Part shown: positions 12,349 through 18,847 of the stretch, one piece after another
How positions within the stretch are numbered: the stretch's first letter is position 1
Layout of the letters: every line of letters starts with the position of its first letter
NCBI GenBank assembly: GCA_014860625.1
Contig: JACZJJ010000067.1
Coordinates: forward strand, 1 to 52,745
From: Bacteroidales bacterium
Lineage (GTDB): Bacteria; Bacteroidota; Bacteroidia; Bacteroidales; FEN-979
DNA: 52,745 nucleotides
Reading direction: 5' to 3'
Translations under genes and position numbers: made by a program
The notes under the pieces: model-generated
The model's input: only the letters and a program-made list of their open reading frames with translations
Databases searched by the model: none
What the model was told of the DNA's origin: nothing

Positions 12349-12996
12349 ATGGCCTATTATATACACTATACCGACCCCAACTCCACGGAAATGGAGGAGT
12401 TTCTGGAGAGCATTCCTGCCTGTCCGGGGACCTGTTTCTTCATTGACATCAACAAGTCGACTGATCTGAAATATTCCGGAGGACTTCCTGAGTGGGGAAG
12501 GAACCTGAACAATACCTTCAATTTCATCTCCCTGTTGAACGATTTTCCCGACAGTATTGTCAAGGGGATCGGAGACGAGATCATGCTCTTCATCCCGGAT
12601 GATAACCTAAGGAAGAAAAAGACAATCAACACCTATTATCAGCTTCTCGAAGAGATTTTCTCAACGGTAAGCAATATCAAAGATTTCCCGCTTACGGATA
12701 TGTTTCTTCCCTGCAAAGTCTCCATTCATTATTGTACCGAGGTCTATAATGTGACATTTTTCAAGGATACCAACGACTATTATGGAAGGGATATTGATTT
12801 GACAGCCAGGCTTATGACAAAGGCACTGGAGAACAGGATCGTGCTGAGTGAGAAGTTTTTTGTGAAGGTACGGGGCGATCTGGTGAATCTCGGCCTTCCT
12901 GCCAGTTATGGCTGCCTCTCCAAGGTTTCCGGAAAATTTCTGGAAACATTTCGGGGGGTGCCGGAGAGTACGGAGTACAGGATACTGGATGCTTGA
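12349..12996 (+). CDS. stand-alone class III nucleotide cyclase-like protein
   Basis: A 215-residue cytoplasmic protein with class III cyclase signatures and no other domain. Asp33 (FFIDINKSTD) and Asp76 (VKGIGDEIMLF) fit the two metal-binding Asps. Lys72 and Asp143 sit where adenylyl cyclases have the purine-specifying Lys/Asp pair. Arg154 fits the transition-state Arg. The transition-state Asn is replaced by Asp150 (GRDIDLTARL). Spacings match those I recall for Rv1625c (D256, K296, D300, D365, N372, R376). It may be an unusual adenylyl cyclase or a cyclase-derived binding domain. The longer in-frame start at 12253 would overlap the STAS gene and encodes basic non-family sequence, so I use ATG 12349. 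It is third in the sensor-STAS cassette. Confidence 0.7.
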   Translation: MAYYIHYTDPNSTEMEEFLESIPACPGTCFFIDINKSTDLKYSGGLPEWGRNLNNTFNFISLLNDFPDSIVKGIGDEIMLFIPDDNLRKKKTINTYYQLLEEIFSTVSNIKDFPLTDMFLPCKVSIHYCTEVYNVTFFKDTNDYYGRDIDLTARLMTKALENRIVLSEKFFVKVRGDLVNLGLPASYGCLSKVSGKFLETFRGVPESTEYRILDA

Positions 12997-13007
12997 TGTG
13001 GCCCCTA

Positions 13008-13026
13008 AATCCCCTGAAGGGGACTT
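13008..13026 (+). repeat. dispersed 19-bp intergenic repeat, copy 1
   Basis: AATCCCCTGAAGGGGACTT occurs here after the cyclase-like gene. Its exact reverse complement is at 52727-52745 after pepE. It contains the palindrome CCCCTGAAGGGG and could form a small hairpin at gene ends. Confidence 0.8.
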
Positions 13027-13047
13027 CCTTCGCAAAAAGCGAATAAT

Positions 13048-13151
13048 GAAACAAGAAACAAAAAACATGGAATAAGGAACAAGCAACCCGAAACCCGAAA
13101 CCCGAAACCCGAAACCCGAAACCCGAAACCCGAAACCCGAAACCCGAAACC
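13048..13151. repeat. heptamer array, GAAACCC-type
   Basis: At least nine perfect AACCCGA heptamers (13085-13147) are preceded in the same 7-bp phase by degenerate units (GAAACAA, GAAACAA, AAAACAT, GGAATAA, GGAACAA, GCAACCC). The array runs up to 2 bp before the ZIP transporter ATG at 13154, so it would form its untranslated leader. Confidence 0.9.
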
Positions 13152-13153
13152 AA

Positions 13154-13894
13154 ATGATCTGGACCTATGTTCTTCTCGTTGTTACCGTTCTTCTCTCGGG
13201 AGCGGTTGTGTTTCTTTTTAAACATGATAACACACGGGTCCTTAAGTTGTTATTAGCTTTTAGCGGAGCTTTCCTGATCGGGATCACGTTTCTAAATCTC
13301 ATCCCTGAGGTATATGAAGATCACATTGAATATATCGGGCTTTTTATCCTGCTGGGGTTTCTGTTACAATTGTTGCTGGAACTTCTGACCCGGGGTGCTG
13401 AGCATGGACATGAACACGATTGTGAAAACTGCCATAAGGAGGACCATATTTCTCCTGTGCTGCTGATGGTTGGATTGTGCACACATGCTTTTCTTGAGGG
13501 GATGCCGATTGTTCCTTCGTTTGATCCCGAAACCCGGAATATTTTGGTAACCGGGATCATCATCCACAATATTCCGATTTCGCTGGCACTTGTGACGCTT
13601 TTTCTCCACTATGGCATGACGAAGGGAAGGGCTGTTGGTTTGCTTCTGATTTTTGCCCTGATGACACCGTTAGGATCGCTGGTCAGCCAGTTCATCCAGG
13701 CGGCCACCCTGCAGGACATCTCGCACTACTTCAACTACGCGATGGCACTTGTGATCGGGATCTTTCTCCATGTCTCAACATCCATTCTGTTTGAGACCGA
13801 AGAGAATCATCAATACAACTTTCGAAAGTTCCTTACCGTCATCCTGGGTCTGGCTGTTGCATTTGCCATTACCTACTTCGGTCATGCCCATTAA
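13154..13894 (+). CDS. ZIP family divalent metal transporter
   Basis: A 246-residue inner-membrane protein with about eight hydrophobic helices. The ZIP signatures are GLCTHAFLEGMP in helix IV and GIIIHNIPISLAL in helix V, with the metal-coordinating His, Glu and Asn residues. A His/Glu/Cys-rich cytoplasmic loop (HGHEHDCENCHKEDH, about 89-103) is typical for zinc or related metal sensing in the family. It probably imports zinc, but iron or manganese cannot be excluded. The ATG at 13154 directly follows the heptamer array. It lies 157 bp after the cyclase-like gene; co-transcription is uncertain. Confidence 0.9.
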   Translation: MIWTYVLLVVTVLLSGAVVFLFKHDNTRVLKLLLAFSGAFLIGITFLNLIPEVYEDHIEYIGLFILLGFLLQLLLELLTRGAEHGHEHDCENCHKEDHISPVLLMVGLCTHAFLEGMPIVPSFDPETRNILVTGIIIHNIPISLALVTLFLHYGMTKGRAVGLLLIFALMTPLGSLVSQFIQAATLQDISHYFNYAMALVIGIFLHVSTSILFETEENHQYNFRKFLTVILGLAVAFAITYFGHAH

Positions 13895-13901
13895 AAAATC
13901 C

Positions 13902-13932
13902 TTTGCGGGAGAAAAAAAACTTATTACTTTTG
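13902..13932 (+). promoter_or_regulatory. promoter of tRNA-Leu(GAG)
   Basis: TTTG (13902-13905), 19 nt, TACTTTTG (13925-13932): a perfect consensus. It predicts a leader of about 110 nt before the tRNA at 14047, and this leader contains both heptamer arrays. Confidence 0.8.
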
Positions 13933-13948
13933 CAACCCCAATCGCAAA

Positions 13949-13983
13949 GACGAAGAACGAAAGACGAAGGACGAAGGACGAAG
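13949..13983 (+). repeat. heptamer array GACGAAG x5
   Basis: Five units in 7-bp phase: GACGAAG, AACGAAA, then three GACGAAG. The reverse-complement unit CTTCGTC recurs in the array at 30292-30333. It lies inside the predicted tRNA-Leu leader. Confidence 0.85.
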
Positions 13984-13994
13984 ATGCAGGTATC

Positions 13995-14043
13995 AATTCT
14001 TAATTCGTAATTCTTAATTCGTAATTTGTAATTCGTAATTTGA
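13995..14043 (+). repeat. heptamer array AATTCGT x7
   Basis: Seven 7-bp units (AATTCTT, AATTCGT, AATTCTT, AATTCGT, AATTTGT, AATTCGT, AATTTGA) directly precede tRNA-Leu(GAG), with only 3 bp between. Confidence 0.85.
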
Positions 14044-14046
14044 TCC

Positions 14047-14130
14047 GCCCAGGTGGTGAAATTGGTAGACACGCTACTTTGAGGGGGTAGTGCCCTTACG
14101 GGTGTGCAAGTTCGAGTCTTGTCCTGGGCA
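14047..14130 (+). tRNA. tRNA-Leu (anticodon GAG)
   Basis: An 84-nt class II tRNA with a long variable arm (TGCCCTTACGGGTGT). Acceptor GCCCAGG pairs with CCTGGGC, discriminator A. The anticodon stem CTACT/GGTAG encloses loop TTGAGGG, giving GAG. A promoter lies upstream and a hairpin terminator follows. Confidence 0.95.
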
Positions 14131-14143
14131 CCTGAGAATGAGA

Positions 14144-14182
14144 AACGCCATTGTAAATCAAGTATTTACGGTGGCGTTTTTT
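14144..14182 (+). terminator. rho-independent terminator of tRNA-Leu(GAG)
   Basis: A 15-bp stem (14144-14158 with 14164-14178, two U-G pairs, 5-nt loop) ends in a run of six T. Nothing else was recognised between it and the lipoprotein gene at 14409. Confidence 0.85.
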
Positions 14183-14408
14183 CGTTGGTTGGACAAGCCG
14201 ACAGCGTTGGCCACCCAAGTCCGATTGGAATAGACAAGTTTAGATGTGTTAATATCACACTTACTAGGATTGCAGACACAGATACTTATTTCTCATTGAT
14301 TTCATTTTGTTACAGGCGTAATTTCGTAAGCTGATGATTGAATAATCTGAAATTAAATCGAAGAATAATACATATGAATATATTTTGAGTTCTTGAAAAA
14401 ATAACATC

Positions 14409-14786
14409 ATGAAAACAGGTAAATTAATATTGGTTGTACTCATAGTATCAACTGTGGGAGTCCTCTCCTGCAGGAAGATGGAGCAGCCTAAAGAAGAGAA
14501 TGGGATCCAGAAATCGATGGAAGAGATCAACGTTGATCCTAACTTCAACTGGGAAACAACCAAAGCGGTGGAGGTTATCCTCACTGGAAACAAAACCGGT
14601 GTGATTAAAATTAAACCGGTGGAGGGCGATTTCTACTATCACAAAGGCCTTCTCTCCGTTGGAAATACATACAAAACAGAAATCTCAGTTCCAACCTCCG
14701 TGAAAGAGGTGATTCTGGTATTTCAGGGCAATACATATACGGTCCCGATATCAGGAAACCAGCTGAACTTTAGTTTCAACAAGTAA
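14409..14786 (+). CDS. small lipoprotein paired with LruC protein
   Basis: A 125-residue secreted lipoprotein. The lipobox VLSC puts the lipidated Cys at 21. The mature part holds one beta-rich domain starting with FNWETTKAVEVILTG, of the type seen at the N-terminus of many Bacteroidota LruC-domain proteins. Here that domain seems to be a separate polypeptide. The LruC protein begins 12 bp later, so they are co-transcribed and may form one surface complex. No enzymatic motif is visible; a structural or binding role is inferred from the pairing. Confidence 0.75.
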   Translation: MKTGKLILVVLIVSTVGVLSCRKMEQPKEENGIQKSMEEINVDPNFNWETTKAVEVILTGNKTGVIKIKPVEGDFYYHKGLLSVGNTYKTEISVPTSVKEVILVFQGNTYTVPISGNQLNFSFNK

Positions 14787-14798
14787 AACGGAATTGTT

Positions 14799-16694
14799 AT
14801 GAAAACGAAAACAATACTATCCACGTTCATTCTGTTGCTGGCTGTTTCTGGAAGCCTGTTTGCAACCACCCGGTATGTGTCTCTTTCAGGAAGCAATACC
14901 GCTCCTTATACCAGTCTGGCCACAGCAGCCAATACCTTTCAAACTGCGATCGGTGCAAGCACTGCCGGCGACCTGATACTGGTGGATGACGGGACTTATA
15001 TATTAAGTTCAAAGATCTCCTTAACGATTGGAGTTACCATCAGAAGTATCAATGGATCATCTGCAGCTATCGTGGATGGAAACAACGCTACAAAATGTTT
15101 TGAAATTAATCATGCCGACGCACTTGTTGACGGCTTCACGATTAAAAATGGCAAAAACCTCAGCGGTTTCGGAGGTGGAGTGAATATTACATATGCAGGC
15201 ACCGTGCAGAATTGTTTCATCACAAATAACCAGGCCAGGGATGGCGGAGGTATTGCGTTGGATTATGGTGGTTTGGCTCAGAACTGTATTGTCACGAATA
15301 ACACCTCACAATACGGTGGTGGGATTCGCTGTTTGAATTCAGGGACTACCGTCAGAAATTGTTTGGTATTGAATAATACAACCACCAATCTGGGTGGTGG
15401 TATCAACACCTGGAATGGTGGAGATATCTATAATTGTACAATTGCTCACAACACTTCTCCTGTGGGGAATGGTGCCGGAATCAGGACTCGGGGTGCTGGT
15501 CATGTGTATAATTCTATCATATACGAAAATTACAACACATCAGGTATCCTGGAGAACTGGGATGTGGATGGAAGCACGCATTCTTATACTAATGTGTGTA
15601 CTGTCCCTCTGGCGCCAAACGGGTCTAATAATATTACTGCCGACCCAAGCTTTGTGAGCATAACGCCAGGTTCAGAGGACTACCACCTTCAGGCGGGTTC
15701 CCCCTGTATCAATACCGGTCAGAATGCCGGATGGATGGCTACAGTAGCCGATCTGGATGGCAATTCACGGATCCAGGATGGTGTTGTTGATATGGGCACA
15801 TATGAATCAGCGCCTGCTCCGGTAGATACTGATGGAGACGGAGTGGCAGATGTTGATGATGACTATCCCAACGATGCCGACAGAGCCTTTGATAACTTTG
15901 AACCGGCTTCTGGATACAGTACGCTTGGATTTGAAGACCTCTGGCCCGGAATGGGTGATTACGACTTCAATGATCTGGTTTGCGATTATCGGTTCCAAAC
16001 AGTTACCAATGCCTCGAATAAGGTCGTAGAGATTTTCGGTACGTTTGTAATCAAAGCGTTTGGTGCCAGTATGCACAACGGATTTGGTTTCCAGTTTGCA
16101 AATGACAATGTAAGTCAGGCGCATTTGGATGTTTCCGGCTATCATCTTGAAGCTGGAAGTTATATATCTCTCGAATCTAACGGTCTGGAATCAGGTCAGG
16201 CAAAACCAACGATCATTGTATTCGATAATGCCTTCCATCTGATGCAATACCCGGGGAGTGGTACCGGTGTTAACACGGTAAAATCAGCGCCTTATGTTAC
16301 ACCTGAAACTGTAAATATCTATATTGAGTTTACCTCCCCTATCTATTCTATCGCACAGGTTGCTATTGCACAGTTCAATCCATTCATGATTGCGGATCTG
16401 GACCGGGATGTAGAAATCCATCTGCCTGATTACCCTCCAACAACTCTGGCCGATCAAACATTGTTTGGGACAGGGAAAGATGACAGCAATCCGTTGATTG
16501 GTCGTTATTACAAGACAGCCAATAACCTGCCATGGGCAATTAAAATCACAGAGAGTTTTGCCTATCCAAAAGAGGAGGTCCAGATTGTTGCTGCATACAA
16601 TCACTTTGTAGAGTGGGCCGAAAGTAATGGTGTTCTTTTTACCACCTGGTATGAGGATATTGATGATAACCGAAACGACTCGAATATTTATTAA
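14799..16694 (+). CDS. exported beta-helix/LruC-domain protein
   Basis: A 631-residue surface protein. Signal peptide about 1-22. A right-handed beta-helix region (about 24-340) has repeated Asn/Gly-rich turns (GGGVNITYAG, DGGGIALDYGG, YGGGIRCLNSG) and resembles choice-of-anchor Q/pectate-lyase-like proteins. A calcium-type Asp-rich linker follows (DTDGDGVADVDDDYPND, about 343-359). The C-terminal LruC domain (about 365-620) is marked by LGFEDLWPGMGDYDFNDLV. LruC proteins were named from a Leptospira outer-membrane lipoprotein and are widespread in Bacteroidota; their molecular role is not defined. No T9SS sorting domain is visible. It follows its small lipoprotein partner, and a strong terminator closes the unit. 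Confidence 0.85.
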   Translation: MKTKTILSTFILLLAVSGSLFATTRYVSLSGSNTAPYTSLATAANTFQTAIGASTAGDLILVDDGTYILSSKISLTIGVTIRSINGSSAAIVDGNNATKCFEINHADALVDGFTIKNGKNLSGFGGGVNITYAGTVQNCFITNNQARDGGGIALDYGGLAQNCIVTNNTSQYGGGIRCLNSGTTVRNCLVLNNTTTNLGGGINTWNGGDIYNCTIAHNTSPVGNGAGIRTRGAGHVYNSIIYENYNTSGILENWDVDGSTHSYTNVCTVPLAPNGSNNITADPSFVSITPGSEDYHLQAGSPCINTGQNAGWMATVADLDGNSRIQDGVVDMGTYESAPAPVDTDGDGVADVDDDYPNDADRAFDNFEPASGYSTLGFEDLWPGMGDYDFNDLVCDYRFQTVTNASNKVVEIFGTFVIKAFGASMHNGFGFQFANDNVSQAHLDVSGYHLEAGSYISLESNGLESGQAKPTIIVFDNAFHLMQYPGSGTGVNTVKSAPYVTPETVNIYIEFTSPIYSIAQVAIAQFNPFMIADLDRDVEIHLPDYPPTTLADQTLFGTGKDDSNPLIGRYYKTANNLPWAIKITESFAYPKEEVQIVAAYNHFVEWAESNGVLFTTWYEDIDDNRNDSNIY

Positions 16695-16726
16695 AACAAC
16701 TACTTCTGAATTCTCATTTTACATCA

Positions 16727-16756
16727 GGCTGTCCGGATTTCCGGGCAGCCTTTTTT
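16727..16756 (+). terminator. terminator of lipoprotein-LruC operon
   Basis: The hairpin GGCTGTCCGG...CCGGGCAGCC (16727-16750, one G-U pair) is followed by six T, 32 bp after the LruC stop codon. Confidence 0.9.
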
Positions 16757-16793
16757 ACAGGCTTTTTTTATTTTGACTATGAGGAATATTCTC

Positions 16794-17001
16794 TATTTTT
16801 GCCCTCCCAATTCGAAGTTCAAATCGTCAGTTCGTACTTCTTATTACTGACATCTAACTTCGAACCGCTGCCCAGATGGCGGAATTGCAATACGCTCCTG
16901 TTTTGAGGGTATTCCAAATTTTCCAGTTGTTTACATTCGGAATGGGATCACCATTACGGTATTTTGTGGTTTTCTGGTTCTCAGTCATCCAAACCTGGGT
17001 G
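16794..17001 (+). pseudogene. decayed tRNA-Leu with remnant promoter
   Basis: From 16870 the first 18 nt equal those of tRNA-Leu(CAG) at 17493 (GCCCAGATGGCGGAATTG). The anticodon region is then disrupted and has an apparent insertion. The 3' part keeps a T-arm-like GGTTCTCAGTC and an acceptor strand CCTGGGT that can still pair with GCCCAGA. The total is about 132 nt instead of 83. A promoter remains upstream (TTTG 16772-16775, 18 nt, TATTTTTG 16794-16801). The anticodon stem does not fold, so a functional tRNA is unlikely. The 16757-16869 stretch holds only this promoter and leader. Confidence 0.65.
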
Positions 17002-17129
17002 CCCCGGAATTCATCGGTGGTTGTATAGGTCGACTTCCTTTCTCATAAATGTAAAACAAATGTAATTATTTACAAATATCATCGCAACCTGATTTTTGTA
17101 TTTTTACACACTGAACAATCCATACTGAA

Positions 17130-17445
17130 ATGAGATTTCCAACACTTCGGCTATGCATTACTTTAATTGGACTTCAGCTTTGCCTGATGGCTGTGTCAGG
17201 TAAAAACGACACATTGGAGGTGAAGAACGGAGATCTGCTTGTTGGTGAGATCAAGAGAATATTTTCATCTTCAAGGGATGGGTGGCAATGATGGGTGTTG
17301 ATTTTTTGCAAAATGCCGAACTGGAGATCAAATTGAGGTCAAATACCAAATTGGGCATCGGGAACTTCCTCGCCAGGAACAACAAACTTTATCTTCTGCT
17401 TTGAGGCGGCATCAATAGAGAAGATTTGCAATGCCACTGTCAAAT
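17130..17445 (+). pseudogene. DUF481-family outer-membrane protein, internally deleted
   Basis: An ATG at 17130 opens a signal-peptide-like start and the family N-terminus (NDTLEVKNGDLLVGEIKR), which stops at 17291 after 53 codons. Immediately downstream, a different frame encodes a C-terminal-type segment of the same family: GWVAMMGVDFLQNAELEIK and KLGIGNFLARNNKLYLLL. After a stop it continues with GGINRED. The central domain is missing. This fits an internal deletion plus frameshift in a DUF481-like barrel gene. Family assignment is from recalled motifs; the disruption is direct from the sequence. Confidence 0.65.
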
Positions 17446-17450
17446 ATAAT

Positions 17451-17481
17451 TTTGACGGTTCAGAGAAAACAATTACTTTTG
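17451..17481 (+). promoter_or_regulatory. promoter of tRNA-Leu(CAG)
   Basis: TTTG (17451-17454), 19 nt, TACTTTTG (17474-17481), a perfect consensus 12 bp before the tRNA. It lies inside or at the end of the DUF481 remnant. Confidence 0.8.
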
Positions 17482-17492
17482 CCATCCCAAAA

Positions 17493-17575
17493 GCCCAGAT
17501 GGCGGAATTGGTAGACGCGCTAGTTTCAGGGACTAGTGTCCATTGGATGTGCAGGTTCGAGTCCTGTTCTGGGCA
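17493..17575 (+). tRNA. tRNA-Leu (anticodon CAG)
   Basis: An 83-nt class II tRNA with acceptor GCCCAGA/TCTGGGC and discriminator A. The anticodon stem CTAGT/ACTAG encloses TTCAGGG, so the anticodon is CAG; the long variable arm is TGTCCATTGGATGT. A promoter precedes it and a terminator follows. The mobile-element remnant begins 58 bp downstream. Confidence 0.95.
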
Positions 17576-17590
17576 CCCACAAATTGAAGG

Positions 17591-17624
17591 AAAACGCTGT
17601 AGATTAAACACTTACAGCGTTTTT
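17591..17624 (+). terminator. terminator of tRNA-Leu(CAG)
   Basis: A perfect 11-bp stem AAAACGCTGTA/TACAGCGTTTT with an 11-nt loop, ending in a T run. It separates the tRNA from the element boundary at 17634. Confidence 0.85.
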
Positions 17625-17633
17625 ACTTTTTCT

Positions 17634-17657
17634 AAGGTATATGTATAGGTATATCCT
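17634..17657. repeat. direct repeat at left end of element remnant (candidate att or arm site)
   Basis: The 24-bp sequence AAGGTATAT-GTAT-AGGTATATCCT matches 21687-21710 (AAGGTATAT-CCAG-AGGTATATCCT) at 21 of 24 positions in the same orientation. It lies 2 bp beyond the stop of the DUF932 gene. Each copy holds two GGTATAT boxes 13 bp apart. Confidence 0.65.
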
Positions 17658-17659
17658 CG

Positions 17660-18637
17660 TTAAGGTTTCATGAGCCTGTCAAACACCCTCTGCGTATACT
17701 GAGAAGATAATCCTCCCAGAACAATAGATTTCATCTTTACCTCATCATTCCGGAAGTTCTTCATGTTTTGGAAGTAGCCGGTTACTGCATTATAGACACC
17801 GTATGCTGTTCCCCGGATGCTATCGATCTCAGTGGCTTCATTATAGTACTGCAGAACACTTCCTATCATATTCGTCTTCCTGGTGGATAGTTCAACGTCT
17901 CCGGTCAAAGCCAAGGCTTTTATCTCATCTTTATTCAAGAAAGCTCTGGTTACAATTGATTTCATGTCCTTGTCTGACACCCGTTTATCATACAGAAGAC
18001 GAAAGGTATCCTGCAGCTTATCCAGGTATTTGGAATGTAACCCCATAATCAGGGCTGCTTCCAGGAAGCGTTCCCTCACATTCTGCGTGTGCTTGATGTA
18101 AACCCTGTTGGTGCAATGGGAGAAGGAAGCATTGAGGGTGTTCTGGCATACTACCCTTACCGGAGTGAAGAATGCTGTGATCGCCATTGAACCGTCATGG
18201 GAGGAGCAAAGGACGAGGTAGTTGTCTATAGGACTGTCACTACCAATGATGATCTGCTTTGGAAGTTTGGCAGTGATGAAGATCACGCCACCCTTTCCCA
18301 GACATCCAGCTGTTTCATAGATTGCTTTGCCTTCTCCAACGATCTGATCAAAGAACGAAAAGACATCACGATTCTGGACGATGGTGTAATCTTTCCCAAC
18401 CAGCCCCAGGATATCATTATTATCTTCCCTGACTGTCACGAAGTGATCTGGAACTTCCAGCCATCTCTCTGAGAGAAGGCGTTGTTTCTCTATCGTGAAG
18501 TCCAGCCCTCCATGTTCAATTGCTTCTTTAGCAGTGAATACATGGTCGAGGACTGTTCCCAGATTATGCCAGGCAGGCTCAACAGCACTTACGAAGGAGT
18601 GCCTGCCGGTATTGGTGTTATAATTTAAGTTGTGCAT
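17660..18637 (-). CDS. DUF932 phage/plasmid-like protein
   Basis: A 325-residue intact protein of the DUF932 group (phage/plasmid-like TIGR03299 type). Characteristic parts are the N-terminal WHNLGTVLDHVFTAKEAIEHG, then LLSERWLEVPDHFVTVRED, a central VCQNTLNAS box and a C-terminal Tyr/Asn-rich YGVYNAVTGYFQN. The function of the family is not firmly known; members are common on phages, plasmids and integrative elements. There is no signal peptide. It starts 210 bp from the divergent FISUMP lipoprotein gene; this gap shows no clear consensus promoter. It ends inside the left boundary of the element remnant and faces tRNA-Leu(CAG). Confidence 0.85.
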   Translation of the reverse strand: MHNLNYNTNTGRHSFVSAVEPAWHNLGTVLDHVFTAKEAIEHGGLDFTIEKQRLLSERWLEVPDHFVTVREDNNDILGLVGKDYTIVQNRDVFSFFDQIVGEGKAIYETAGCLGKGGVIFITAKLPKQIIIGSDSPIDNYLVLCSSHDGSMAITAFFTPVRVVCQNTLNASFSHCTNRVYIKHTQNVRERFLEAALIMGLHSKYLDKLQDTFRLLYDKRVSDKDMKSIVTRAFLNKDEIKALALTGDVELSTRKTNMIGSVLQYYNEATEIDSIRGTAYGVYNAVTGYFQNMKNFRNDEVKMKSIVLGGLSSQYTQRVFDRLMKP

Positions 18638-18847
18638 ATTGAATTGATTTAAAGAGTTAATAATAAATGTTTTGTTGTTTTTTCAAAGAAGAGGATTTTC
18701 TACCGGATAGCTTAATTACTTATGGCAAGGATGCCTCCCATTACTTAGTTGCCGGCGTCTTTATGGCCTGGCTATAAAAGAAATAGGTTAGTATGTTTTA
18801 AATTTCTATTTTTACTTTGTGAAGAGAATCCAATAAATCCATCAAAA

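Noticed and set aside
12812-13225. Minus-strand frame with a VSGFGFR-type repeat
   Set aside because: It is the translation of the AACCCGA heptamer array and overlaps the cyclase-like and ZIP genes.
13585-13600. TGGCAC-type sequence resembling a sigma-54 -24 box
   Set aside because: It lies inside the ZIP gene and the -12 part reads ACGC rather than TTGC.
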